From contig CM072337.1 in the NCBI GenBank assembly GCA_036874045.1, forward strand, positions 20,248,001 through 20,312,000: 64,000 bases of DNA, in the 5' to 3' direction. The translations under genes and the position numbers were made by a program. Origin of the DNA: Cymodocea nodosa. Taxonomy: Eukaryota > Streptophyta > Magnoliopsida > Alismatales > Cymodoceaceae. This document shows positions 12,901 to 24,655 of this stretch, one piece after another (positions within the stretch are counted from its first letter, which is position 1; every line of letters starts with the position of its first letter). Below the pieces are notes generated by a model that was given only the letters and a program-made list of their open reading frames with translations, made no database searches and was not told where the DNA came from.

Positions 12901-15900
12901 CTCAAATATGAGGTGTGACTGTGTAAGTAGGATCAAGTTGTACGAAACCTTGCCTCCAAATGGTGAAGAGATCCCATGGCTTCTAAGGTTGCGTACTGTA
13001 ATTGTAGTGAGGAATGGTACTGCAATTGTACCTTAAGAAAGGTGCGTTAATAAAAAAGAATAGTAATATAGGGAATTATATTTATTTAGTAGAACAGTGC
13101 TATGTGTATATTTTTTAATTTATCTTTTTTATGTTTTTTTAGTATAATGTAATTAATATTTGATGAGTTATTTAATTCTTGAGGAAATATTTTAAAATAG
13201 TAAATAATTTTATATGATTAAATGATTTTTCGAAAATAATATTTTGAATACATATGTAGAAAATATTTTCCAATAATTTTTTTGGATAATCTCTGGATTA
13301 AATAAATAATGTTTTAAATTGATAACAACAATTAAAACATTTGAAATTAATCAATTTAAATAACCACATCATTCTTTCTTTAGCTTAATTACATAACATA
13401 TTTTGGAAAATATAAATTTATGTTAAAATATAATAAAATAACTACATATTTTAGAAATATATGTTAGAACATAACATATGTTACGCTAAAACATAACATA
13501 TGTAATGTTATGTCATGAAAACCTATTATAAAATATAATGTACTTTGAAATATATATATATAAAGATGCAAATAATTTTGTATTTTAACTCCTGAGAATC
13601 ACCTAGGAACCTAAGGAGCAGCTGTTAAGCCACTCATCTTCATCTCACTTTTTTACCTAAGACTAAAGCAACTTGAAGCAACGAAGAGCAGAAGGATCAC
13701 CTTGGAGCGCATGTGTTTGTTGTGCTCCAAAGTGCTCCCCAGATGAAGCATGGATGGAACAACTCCATCTATTTAACAAAAACAGCCTAAATCACAATGA
13801 AGCAACCTTACTATTATAAGGCTCACCCTCTAGTCTGAATGATAAGAGTAACTAATAAAATCTTAGGAGACTAAAAGTTGCCACATGAATGAATGAGGAT
13901 TGATTCGATACCAATATATATAAGATAATATATGTGGGATGTAGATTTGTAATAATAATATTTTCAAAGAAAGATTTGAAATAATTATTAAAGCATTAAA
14001 TTAGTAAGTTGTGATGAAACTTTTGACTTGAGAAATGAGAAAACAATCATAGAAAATCAATTTAGTTTTATACCAAAAAAACTATTAAGGTAATGGTACA
14101 AGTTATTTGCTAGTTTAGGTGACTAATTGAAAAAGAATTAGAAAGTACCTCGGCTGAACTCCAAAATCTAATCACAGCATTTGCTAGAATACGTGAAATT
14201 GCTTTCTGCTCTAACCACAAGTTCTCAAATTTTGATCTGTCACTTGTAGCAACAATACTGCATATTTGAGATGATGTTGTAATCTTCCATAAACGTTCCT
14301 ATCATCAAATTAATATTTGACAAGTCAACACTGGAAAAATAACAAGACAAATTTTGAAGCAAGATATCAGAAAATTTACCTGCATGAAGTCATTTGCTAG
14401 CCATGCCATTTCTTCAAGTACAAAATCCCAATGAGATTTTTGCTGCATAGTTGAATGTAAAATATGCAGAGGTGACTCTCCAGCCCTCTTGAGTTTTATC
14501 TGTATGGTACAAAAAAAGGTAGATCTAAAAAAAGACACATTAATTACATGCATCAGAAAATACCTCTACCAAGTGAGCCTCTTGAAGAATAGATTCTTGA
14601 GGAGATTTTTTCAACTTCATATTTTCCCTTGTGTGAAATTGATGCTTGGGGATAATTGCAGAACCCTTCTGAGAAAAAACTTCTAAATGCTCACATAGAG
14701 GGGAAACTAAGTTGCAATGCCTCGTAGATTCTGAGAATGTTTTTTGATAAGCATCAGATGAATGAAACAGAGAACCATCAAGCTTCCCTTCAGGTTTCAT
14801 TAAAATCTTACCGTCAACTTTTGTGTTCTCTACAAAGGACATGGACCTCAGCCCATTATGAACATTGTCTTTCACTTCAGTAGGTGAGTTGCTCACAGCT
14901 GGAAGAGCATTATTTGGTTTTTTATTGCCATTAAGTTGTGCATCACCCATTCTCAAGTCCCCATTATCCTTGATGATGTTAGGAGTAACAGTGCTTTCAT
15001 CTCTGAGTTTTCTTTCTTTCCTACCACCAATGCATGGGACATCAGGTTCCCTAGAGCACAGGTGCCCACCAATGGTATTCCCATCTATGATATTATTAAC
15101 CTTAGAAAGTACTGGTTCTATTTCCAAATTTTCTTGTAATGAAACATCTCTTCCACCTTCAAAAACAAAGTTCTCAACTTGATCTTGGTTTTGCGAGATT
15201 TTTACCTCCTCATCAATGTTGCTGAAGCAACTGGCACAAGATGTACTGACACTCTCTGACTGCTTAGCTGATATGCAGGCTGCATCCGTAACGCCATCTG
15301 CTAAAGTTTCTCCTCCTTTACTAACAAGCTTAGAGCATGTGGAAATGATATCATTGACTTTCTGTTCAGAACCATCCAGGGACAGATGATCACTGGAATG
15401 ATTTTCATGTATATTTTCAGATATAATATTTATCTTGTCTGCTGGCAGATCTTGCAGATTTGCACATGCTTCATATTGTCGAACCACATCTAACTCTGTA
15501 CCCAGCTGAACCTCATAAGAAATGTTCTTAGAATCATTATTCTCCTTCAAGCTTGTTTGCTTCATGTTGCAAATGGTAACATGGTCAGCAACCTGTACTT
15601 CCCAATGTTGTATCTTCGTATCATCACCATCTGCCTGGCTTGAAGGTGAAGTTGCCTGCTTACCCTGACCAGATTCAATAAGATCAGTAAGGCCAAACTG
15701 AGGACTACCAAGACTTCTTTCTGGCCTGTTTCTCCGATCATATACTTGACTTTCCACATCAATATGGAAAATATCTTCTGCTTCCCTTACACTATTGTGA
15801 TCATCTAACTTTGAGAGCTGTTCAGATGACACATTGCCTTTGCTTTTACCAGTTCTTGTGTCATTTCTTTTTCCATCAAAAAGCAAAAGATTATTGCCAA

Positions 15901-16638
15901 AATTTGGTTCATTTAATGAAGGAAGATCTGGATGTCCACTGCTCCCCGCAGAATCACCATAAAAATTTCCTAAAGAAACATTATCTTTTTCCTCACTGCA
16001 TTTGGGGAAAAATATTAATTACTTTAATGGCCTTCTCACCATTCATAAATGTAATTTATGTATCATAAAAGAGAAAATTATAGAAGAGAAGCACTTGTTA
16101 CATGAAAAAGATGCTTATGGTGGTAGTCTACCACTTCCTTTTTGAAGAAGAAGAGGAAGAAATGATAAAAGCTGAAAACATACTGCTCAAGAAGCTGATC
16201 TCTTACAGATGTAGACCGTACTCTTGTTGAGGCTGAAATACCACATTTAAAATCCAATGGATTGCCACCCTGGCAAAATATGTTAGATAAAAAAAGAAGA
16301 TAAAACATTTATCAAAATAAAGTTGATGAGCAATATAAATCATGTGGGAATACTTTCTCAAGAAATTCCAACTCCCTCTGTCGTTCTTCCCTTACAACAT
16401 ATTCCTGCCTGCATATTTAAGAAAAATGTATATCAAAATTATACATGTTAAAATTACATTACCAGCATATTAAGGTTGAGTACCTTAGCTTTGCTTGGGC
16501 CTTTTCAGTTGCTGCTTGACGTGGTGAGGTTGTGGTATCAAAATGGACCCCAACATCAACCACTCCCATGGAATCAATTTCTGCATTTACTATAAAGCAG
16601 AATCTGGAAGGTGTCCATGTACCAATTACACCAGCCAT
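970..16638 (-). CDS. EAF1: EAF1-like chromatin modification-related protein, 3' end cut by window edge
   Basis: This is the large scaffold subunit of the NuA4 histone acetyltransferase complex, which acts in the nucleus on chromatin. Coding exons, 5' to 3' on the minus strand: 16638-16484, 16408-16354, 16269-16184, 15995-14564, 14499-14380, 14298-14149, 12463-12281, 11060-10980, 7674-7614, 7544-7000, 6914-6864, 4421-4364, 4278-4085, 3758-3705, 3623-3543, 3445-3311, 3152-3036, 2077-1980, 1664-1449, 1342-970. All phases agree and give 1,415 codons; plant EAF1 proteins are near 1,900-2,000, so the glutamine-rich C-terminus is outside. Exons 5-6 carry the HSA helix (HWDFVLEEMAWLANDFMQ, about residue 597 on). 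Exons 14-16 (residues 1058-1147) carry the SANT/Myb-like part, including DMGPNWELISDAIN. The start at 16638 opens a conserved N-terminus with EFLEKGGNPLDFK. The donor after exon 16 is GC rather than GT. The family call is firm; the exact start is less so. Confidence 0.93.
5081..5755 (-). pseudogene. Unidentified decayed coding remnant inside an EAF1 intron
   Basis: Two protein-like stretches lie on the minus strand within the long intron between EAF1 exons 11 and 12. One (5755-5525, 76 residues then TAG) has KRWKVWWASLSAQNDG and ELEEQLRVLVIDNSPSLL. The second (open from about 5425) has DAAFEDLEGDLDLDKLYSSL followed by a proline/serine segment, then decays into a tyrosine run encoded by an ATT microsatellite. 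Composition and acidic/hydrophobic patterning look like former protein, but I do not recognise the family. A captured gene fragment or transposon gag-like region are both possible. Confidence 0.3.
7675..10979 (-). other. Long EAF1 intron (exons 8 to 9) with repeat DNA
   Basis: This 3.3-kb intron holds no supported gene. It contains the 31-bp minisatellite at 8966-9120, two diverged copies of a roughly 70-base T-rich unit (about 9320-9400 and 9422-9485), AT-rich low-complexity DNA around 9570-9720 and an AAT-type microsatellite near 10757-10782. The stretch 8790-8960 (TATAAATATA, then A-runs and AACCCTAG) has an LTR-like look, but no partner copy was found. Confidence 0.6.
8966..9120. repeat. 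31-bp minisatellite, five copies
   Basis: Five units of exactly 31 bases follow one another: 8966-8996, 8997-9027, 9028-9058, 9059-9089, 9090-9120. Each opens with (G/A)ACCT(C/G/A)TCCT and continues with a (C/T)A(A/G)TGGCA-like core, then a C-rich tail. Because 31 is not a multiple of three, the proline-rich reading frame across it is not a protein repeat. Confidence 0.85.
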
Positions 16639-18050
16639 TCCGCAAATACCTCTAGGGAAATATCCATTCCTTGCATTGGTAAGTTTCAACAACTCTGTTT
16701 TCTGAAATAAAACGGTATCAAACAAGTGCCTCGTGCAGAAATAGACAAGCTGAACAACATGGTATAGATTCATGCAGTTTGAGTATTTCGTTGTGTTTGC
16801 AAAAATAATTAGGTTTTAGTTCTGTGAAAGAATGCACCTTGAACATTTGAAACTATAAATCTTGTCTACATTTATAACCTTGAATACAATAGAATAAAAT
16901 ACAGCAATGATGGCAAATTTCAAATAATGCTGAATCATGTAAAGTAGAAGTGATGGCAGCAAATATTATCCATGGAGGACAGCAAGATGATATCTTTGAA
17001 GGATAGGTTTCTGTTCAGTTCCTTCTTCAATTTGACAAACACGTCCTGAATTCACCATGTCATAAAATTTTTGCCACCGCATGGTCCAATACTAAGACAA
17101 GAAAAAAACATATATATTTCATGCATACAATAATATTTTCGAAATTCAAAGTCCTTGAGGCCTTTTGAATGGATAAAACAGTGAATGTTCAGGAGTGCGC
17201 ATAGACGTACAGGCATAACTTCAAAGACATGTGTTCCAAACGAAAATGTTCTGAATTGTTTATTTATAAGTTTCAGCTTGAGATAAAGTGTTCCACAACA
17301 AAGACTAGACATCACCAACGCCATCGGTGAACTAACGACTAGAATTCTCAAGTTCTAGTTTTTTACGTCATAGTCAGGCAATACAATTGCCAATGCACAA
17401 GACATGAAATTCTTTTAAATAAAAAAAAGCTCATGAGCCAGTACAAAACCCAGTAAGACAATCTACGCCAACCAAAATGGACCTCTATTAGATACGAATT
17501 ATACAGTGTTGATAACAAGCACCCGCCGAGCATCACATCCATGTAACTTAATTGTTAATTGCAATCACCAAAAAGAAAAGAAAGCCAACCAACAAGCTCA
17601 ACGGAAGTTTCCCAAAACTCCATTAAAGTTGTCCGCAAAACCGGACGCTCACACGCCACACTGCAAATGTTAGCCAGCAAGAATGGGAACAGACCTACCT
17701 CCTACGACCCCTCCACGCGATAGAAGCAGCAGCTGTGGCCTCTCGGATTACAATATGCCAGGCCGAAATCCGAATGTGTGCAAATTGCTAGAGGGGAGGG
17801 AGTGCCCTAGGCGGGTGATTTTGTTGGTTGAAGAGGTGGTGTTGGAATTGAGGCGGTGGACGTGGATAAAAGAATATCAGGGGAATGAGAAAGAAGACAA
17901 GCTTTGGAGACCAAGGGTGATGCCTAGGGTTTGGCAGTGGGAAGGAAGAAGACGGGAAGGGGAGGACGGGGACGGGGAGGGACGTGGGGAGGAAGAGGGT
18001 GAGGGCGCGGGCGCAGGCGCAGGCGCGGTTTCCTTCTTGCTTTTTCCCGT
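16639..18050 (-). other. EAF1 5' leader: probable UTR exon and leader intron
   Basis: The exon holding the EAF1 start begins after a TTTCAG acceptor at 16701. Upstream on the minus strand a GT-rich donor (GGAG|GTAGGT, exon end 17699) would close a non-coding first exon lying roughly 17699-18050, giving a leader intron of about 1 kb. The proposed exon is pyrimidine-rich on the minus strand and contains a short GCGCCT-type repeat near 18003-18030. The exon border is inferred from consensus only; no TATA box stood out. Confidence 0.4.
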
Positions 18051-18886
18051 CTTCTTTCGTTCGGATCAAGTCGTTTTCAGTTTTCCGACTAGGATTATTA
18101 CCGTACGCAACCAGGATCTAGTCATCATTTGTTTTTCCACGTTGATTTTCTGAAGTTTTCTTTCACTACATATTACAAAATAGTAACGATTACTTGATAC
18201 TAATTATCATCTTTAAAAAAAAAATTATGATAATTATATTTTTTACGTTGATTCGAATTTTGATAAGAAATACTTTGAACGGTTATAGTATTCTTACAAT
18301 TAATTATTTTACGACAATCATTGTAAACACATGTTGCTTACATTAGTTTGGTGAACTCAAATAATCATTACCAAGAGGAGATTGATAGTTTTGCTTTTTA
18401 GATGGCATTTTGGGGATGAAGTCATAGATATCAAGTTTAATAGTCATAAATCTTATGATACTAGTTGTACGTTTAGGAAGGACATGCAGAAACCAATTAA
18501 GATTCACGTGGTGGATGGGGTAGAACCCTGAGATGCTGTTCTCGTCGCAACTCCATACAGAAGCTAAGCGATTCCCACACACCACGTGCGATCTTCTTAT
18601 CCATTTTCATATTTAATTATATATTATTGTCACCCATCGACAACAGTGGTTCTATCGATGGGCCGGGTTGCATCCTGCAGGTGGGGAAGTGGGACTTGCC
18701 AATCTGACGCCGGCACATGGGCGGACGACCGGCGAAGATGTATGCATGCATGCAACCCACGATCTGAAGCTTCACTGCAGCGTCCAAGTCCGTGCGTCTA
18801 CTGCACGCAGTTAAATCTTTGAATGAGGTCTGATGGATTAACTTTCCATAATACAACGATATTTTGTAATTTACTCTAAGAATAAT

Positions 18887-18994
18887 AGATCGTAACATAA
18901 TTATATCATAACAATATTATAATTCAAATATTGTTGAAAACAATATTATAATCTGTTATGTCTAGTATGTTTGATTCAAATTATGTTACGATCT
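18887..18994. repeat. Small hairpin element, MITE-like
   Basis: A 16-base perfect inverted repeat (AGATCGTAACATAATT at 18887-18902 and its complement at 18979-18994) bounds 108 bases. The interior is also partly self-complementary: ACAATATTATAAT occurs in both halves. Together they could fold into a long imperfect hairpin, as miniature inverted-repeat elements do. No clear target-site duplication flanks it. Confidence 0.5.
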
Positions 18995-19846
18995 CTTATA
19001 AATATCTTCCAATTAAACGATATCTCAAAAAAAAGTCCTCATCCTAACGCAGCCACGGTCTCTCCAAGTTTTTTTTTCTTATTCGTCGACGTGACAATAT
19101 TTATTAACGTTGGGAAAAGACTACGTAAAATGGTCCACAACGAATAATATATATAACTGGCAGATAAAACCTCAAAAAAAAAAAAAAAAAAAAAAGACAG
19201 AAAACACGGGTAGAGGCAGATATGTAATTACAAGACTAACCTCCCAACACAGATGGCGCGTGCAGCATATATATTACTAACTCGTGAGCAGACGGGTAAA
19301 GGCAGACTTGATTTGTAAAGTTTCTTTTTAAAGTAAATTTCTCATTATTCATTATTGTAGATCACGTACAATATTGGATAATTCTCTTTTTCCTCTTGTC
19401 AAGATTTTTCTTTTTCTTTTTTTTTTTAAAAAAAAACCGTAATATACTCGACAAACAAGTATGTAAGGAGCAAGCAGGCAACGAAGGAAATAAATATCGA
19501 TACAGGAAGATTGAAACTGTGAAACAAGAAAGATAACTGAGCCTAGATCATGCATACAATGGTTTTAATATATTTATTGTATTTATTAGTCTTTTTTTTT
19601 TCTTTTTGATGAACACAGGCAAATTTAAGATCTCGTAGTTGAAGGTGATGGACGCACAAGATCCACAAACGTAACTTGCAACGGAGGAGATGGAGATCGA
19701 TGATTTTATTTAATTTGCTGGGAAATAGAATTGTAGTTTATTACTTGTAATGAATTAATTATTTATTTATTTCTCTTTGCTAATATGATTGTTTTCAATT
19801 TTAGGATTGATACAAAAATGATACAATTGCTATATATATAGTTGTA

Positions 19847-19896
19847 ATACGTAAAGAACCCCATATATATATATATATATGGGGTTCTTTACGTAT
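19847..19896. repeat. Perfect 50-bp palindrome with an AT core
   Basis: The left arm (ATACGTAAAGAACCCC, 19847-19862) and right arm (GGGGTTCTTTACGTAT, 19881-19896) are exact complements. They flank an 18-base alternating AT core that is itself palindromic, so the whole 50 bases are one perfect palindrome. Confidence 0.9.
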
Positions 19897-22250
19897 ATAG
19901 ACTCTGCAGACTTGAGTCGAATTCCAGACTCTGGACTTGGACTTGGACTTGGACCTGTGTCATAAATGCTTGCTAATTTATAAGATTGTGTTTTAATAGT
20001 AAATTCAATCGATTGATTTCACATATAGTCATTTATTTTTTTTATACTTGTTTTTCGCAACTAATTAATTATTTATGCAGATTCAACAACTTTATTAATT
20101 TATTGTTTTTTTAATTTATCAATTCATCAACTTAATTTGTTGATTTTGAAAATTTAACAGGTACCGATACAGCTGGTAACCAAATCTCGGTGGACCGCCC
20201 TTGGATGAGTACCGATTTAATGATTTGATAGCAAGCGAGTCTCGTACGAATGATTTGATAATACATTTCCGTATTTTTTAATGATCGTAGAATTGATCGT
20301 TTGCATACTTTGTTAAATGATTTTTTTATTCAAAACATTTATTTTTAATTGTTAGCTGCTTAATTGTCATTAATCATTAAACATGCTGAATATTAAAATT
20401 CTTTTAGGTATTACACCGGTATATATATAGGGTCTATTTAGAATTTCGAAGTTCTAATGGAAATCACGGTTAATTACCGAAGCATCGAAAATTGATATCC
20501 AGAGAGTGAAGAATAATTTTCACTGAAAGCGTGCAAAAATCACTAGAACACGTGGCATAATTCCAATTGTTGGTCTACCACAACTGTGCACGATCTCCGA
20601 TGGGGTTCAAGGTACGAAATGGCGAAAACGCACACACAATTCTGCAGCCGTTGCGAAAAATCCTTCGAGCTTCTCGTGCATTTGTCGTCGCATACTTCCG
20701 TCAAGCTTCTCCTCGTTCGAAGCTATTGCTGCATTCTTTCGTTCGTTTCAGATTTCCTCGATCGTTGAGCTTCTCCATTATTTATAATGTCGTTAATTAA
20801 GGAAAATAATTCTAAATAGTAATCATTATATAAGCAATTGATTAATGTTTGGATAAGAACATTGTAAATATTGAAAATCATTGTATTCATTTTAAATAGC
20901 AATCATACATGAGAAAATCAAATCAATTGTTTTAAGTAATAGTTATAAATAAATTTAATAATGATCATAAATGTTTTAAATAGGAATTATAATAAAACTC
21001 ATCGTTCTATAGCTAAGAACATTCTTGGAAAAAATTATAAATTTTAAAATCTGTCTAAAGTTAGATCATTTTATACGTAAAATTCCATAACTCCGACCTT
21101 TAAAACTAAAAACTGAAGACGACCATGAATCCAATCATGTTCGCTTGAATATAATGTTCGCTTGAGTACTTGGACACGTTTTCTAGGAATTTCGCTCGGT
21201 TCGGTTCACGCACCTTAATTAAATGGTGAACTTGTGTATATTACATAACATGATTGCAGCTTTCTTGGTGGTCCTTTATTTATTGCAAATGATGATATTG
21301 GACATGTTGATAATACAAACGATGATTCTTTATTAATTGTCTTTATTTATACTTGTTGGCACGAGAGGAATAATAAAATTTTTGATTGTCCGATTAAGAA
21401 TACTATTTTAATATTCCAATAACATATTTTCTTTGAACTTATTTTTGATTAGATAATCTTATTGTAAGCTTAAATATGAATTTAGTTAAATAAGTAAAGT
21501 CTAATTGGAATCGACATACAGCAAATAATGCAGGATTTTTGCCTGACGGTGTATGTGAACGCTACTATCGATTCTTCTCTCCCTTGAAGGTTTAACGTGA
21601 ATGGTACTGGGTTGACGAGAGAAAGGAAATGACTAATTTTTCTTCCTTTTGTGACGTTTTATTTTGTAAAACTTTAGTCTATGGAACTCCGATGTTGTTT
21701 TGACGCAAAAAGCACTGCCTTTTATTTTAATCATATTTACTCCATTAAAAAATTTGAAGTACAACAAAACTAGACCAAATCGCACGTGACGTATATTTTT
21801 AAATATATATATATTAAAATGAAGCAACTTGGACGAAGGTGGCGTGGGTGACGTGTGTGGTGGACTTTGGGAAGATGCTCTCCACACTCACCGACCGCGC
21901 GGTGCAGAACATTAAATGCCGGATTGTCGCAGGTGGTGGGTGGGTCACATGCAATAATCAACGCTAATAATATTATATTCTCACCCCGTGAATCACGTCG
22001 TTTAACTTGAAAATCATAGGAATTTAGATGTAAATATTTTTCTTTATTTTTTAATTCAAATACAGATATTGTTAATATTATTTTTCTATAAGTGAATATT
22101 CATATTTTTATTTTATGTATAATTTACAAAAATGTATGACCTTATGGGATTTGAACGTTTGACCTTAAGAACTGTTGACAACACCCTTAATTATAAAAAA
22201 TACATATACTGATGTCATTGTACTTGTACATATTATAATCACGACAAAGT

Positions 22251-22459
22251 TGTTAGCCTGTTGCCTTAGTTAATCTTTTGATTAATTTCTATAACAACTC
22301 ATGTGATGTCTATAACATGTGACGTTGATTGATTCTTCGTTTAGAGAAGATTCTAGGGAGATGTTATATTATAAATATCTTTATTCTATTGATCAATGCG
22401 ACGCACACTGGAGCACAACATTCTTTCATCGTCTTCCTACTCAATTTATTTTCCTAACT
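22251..22459 (+). repeat. Left LTR of the copia element
   Basis: Starts TGTTAGCC and ends AACT directly before the primer binding site. It matches the right LTR over most of its length but carries about 12-20 extra bases near its start and many substitutions, which indicates an old insertion. Confidence 0.8.
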
Positions 22460-22526
22460 TGGTATCAAAGTAAATGTATCAAGCTGATTTACATACACCT
22501 CATAATTAATGAACATATTCTGTAAA

Positions 22527-22739
22527 TCAGATAAATATATGAAAGAGACCTACGTTGCTAAGCTTGTAACAAACAATAGATTCATACTCAATTCCCAAAC
22601 TGTCAAGAATATAGAGCAAAATCTCCTCAGACAGCGGAGATCCAAAGACAACAAGAGTATCTACTATGGATATAACACGAGTGAGGTAATCGTGCACAGT
22701 GAGGTTACCTTTCTTTAGTGTTTGCAGCTCGAATTTCAA
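22527..22739 (-). pseudogene. Copia gag segment, antisense to its host element
   Basis: The minus strand has an open stretch with the copia gag (UBN2-type) pattern: LQTLKKGNLTVHDYL, then SIVDTLVVFGSPLSEE and a YILDSLGIEYES block. The family normally reads gag in the same direction as the polymerase and directly after the primer binding site. Here it starts about 60 bases after that site but reads the other way, so this part is inverted or comes from another insertion. Confidence 0.7.
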
Positions 22740-23199
22740 CTATAGAATGCAAGCCTATGATTTGGAAGCACGTAGACACTCCAATGCGGACCAAACTCCA
22801 GCGTTAATAGGATTACCTTTCATTAGTCACAATGTTAATCAACCAATCACATAGGGATCACATGAGATTTTTAAACCCAATCCCAAGTATGTGTTACTTG
22901 CATCAGGTTCTCAAGGTGTGCCGTCTACATACTACACTTGCTCATCATGCATTGTAGGATGAATGATGGAGGATAGAGATGCAATCAAAATATGAAGCAC
23001 TGTTGAAAAGTTCAACATGATGTCTTGTTCCACCTTCAAAGGATACCAGTATTGTTAGATGTAAATAGATCTTCAGAATTAAAGAGAGAACAGATGACTC
23101 AATCGATCAATTTAAAGCTTGATGTTTCTCTCAAAAGTATAGATTCAATCACACAGAAACTTACAACCCTATCATCAAGTTGGTTACAATCAAAATATT

Positions 23200-24000
23200 A
23201 CTCAATTTAGCTCTAAATAATGGATAGATTATACAACAACTAGATGTTTCTAATACTTTCTTACGTGAAGACATAGATAAGGTGATTTATATGATGCAAC
23301 TAATAAGTTTTATCAATCCTCACTTTCTGCATTACGATTGCAAATTACAACGTTCATTATATGGGCTTATGCTGGCTTCGAGGATGTGGCTTAATAGGTT
23401 GAGGTATTTTTTGCTAAAACAAGGTTTTCATGACTCTCAATGCAGTGTCTCTTTGTTCATCGAGAAAATGGAAAAATCGATTACATATATCCTTGTTTAT
23501 GTTGATGGCATAATCATTACAATATCCAAGTAGCGAAGACATTCGTAATATAGCTGCAACTTTAGGGAAAACTTTTGCTGTTCGAGATTTGGGTGAAGCA
23601 TATTACTTTTTGGGAGTAGAGATCAGATGCACAACTAACAAACCACATCTTTCACAGGGTAAGTACCTAGTTGACATATTGAAGCGATTCAAGTTTGAAG
23701 GAGCCAAGCCCTGCTGCATACCTATGACCTCTTCAACTAAACTCAGCAGATCTCAAGGGGATGTTTTCAAGAATCCGTTAGAATTTCACAACATTGTCGG
23801 AGTACTTTCAATACTTGTGCATCACCCAATTGGACATCTCATATTCCATTAACAAAATCTGTCAATTTTTGAATAAACCAACGTTTAAGCATTGGAAAGC
23901 AGCAAAACGCATTATGAGATACCTCAAAGCCACTGTCAATCATGGACCTATATACTTCAAAATCAAATGTCATTTGTTCTGAGTGAGTACCTTTAGTGAT
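23200..24000 (+). pseudogene. Copia reverse transcriptase remnant, broken
   Basis: The plus strand shows the late half of copia reverse transcriptase in several frames: a QQLDVSNTFL block, KLQRSLYGLMLASRMW, and the catalytic loop where the expected YVDD reads YVDG. A stop follows at about 23533. The next frame has YYFLGVEI and the region running to the start of RNase H, with a further frame change near 23800-23850. The usual catalytic second aspartate is lost, so no activity is expected. Confidence 0.8.
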
Positions 24001-24007
24001 GCGGATT

Positions 24008-24025
24008 GGGGGGGGGGGGGGGGGG
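24008..24025 (+). repeat. G18 homopolymer in the copia RNase H region
   Basis: Eighteen consecutive G bases sit where the conserved copia RNase H aspartate-alanine-aspartate-tryptophan block would be read, and break the frame. Confidence 0.9.
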
Positions 24026-24447
24026 AGAGACCTAAATGACAAGTGCTCACAATTTAGGTACTACATATTTTTTGGGTGCAATCTGATCTCATAGAGTTCA
24101 AGAAAACAAAAGGACATTTCATTATCAAGTATAGAGGTAGAGCTTCGAGTCTTACTTGTCGTTGCCTGTGAGGTTTTTTGGCTGGAAAGACTTCTACGTG
24201 AATTGTATGTTTCAACCTCTTCTTCCACAATTTGGCATGATAACGTTAGTATAATTCATCTTACTACAAATCCCATTCAGCATTTCTGAATAAAGCATAT
24301 TGAGATTAATATACCAGTTCCTTCGTGATCATATTCATAAATAACATTTTAGTGTTAAACATATCTCCTCTCCTGTTGGCTTCTTTGTATTTCAAGACTT
24401 TCGTTGCATGCTTACCCTCAATGCCCTTCCATTAGCTTGAGGGGAGA

Positions 24448-24655
24448 TGTCAAGTTTTTAATTAATTTCTATAATAACACATGTGATGTCTCTGACACGT
24501 GGCGTTGATTCATTTCTCCTCTAGAGAAGATTCTAGAGAGATGTTGTATTATAAATATTTCTATTCTGTTGATTAACGTAACCCACATGGAAGTACAGCC
24601 TTCTTTCGTTGTCTTACTCTCTGTTATCTTTTCTGCTCAATCCGTTTTTTCAACT
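24448..24655 (+). repeat. Right LTR of the copia element
   Basis: Starts TGTCAAG immediately after the polypurine tract and ends CAACT before the AAAGT duplication. Its final bases match the AACT end of the left LTR, so the terminal dinucleotide is CT rather than the usual CA in both copies. Confidence 0.8.

Larger units (their letters stand above)
18051..22245. other. Gene-poor spacer upstream of EAF1
   Basis: I find no supported gene here. The stretch is AT-rich and carries a 22-base A tract (19174-19195), the hairpin repeat at 18887-18994, the palindrome at 19847-19896 and a short TTGGAC tandem near 19930-19955. ORFs at 18586-18822 and 20567-20800 are short and have no recognisable motif. 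Confidence 0.6.

Noticed and set aside
14865-15182. Plus-strand ORFs of 105 and 67 codons
   Set aside because: They are shadows of the 1.4-kb EAF1 exon 4, whose frame and phases are certain.
17683-18153. 156-codon plus-strand ORF with a Gly/Glu-rich end
   Set aside because: It lies over the purine-rich complement of the proposed EAF1 leader. The repetitive end comes from a GGCGCA repeat and no motif is seen.
20567-20800. 77- and 60-codon overlapping ORFs with a CxxC-like CSRCEK
   Set aside because: A single short zinc-finger-like resemblance with no second half. Two frames overlap and there is no gene context.
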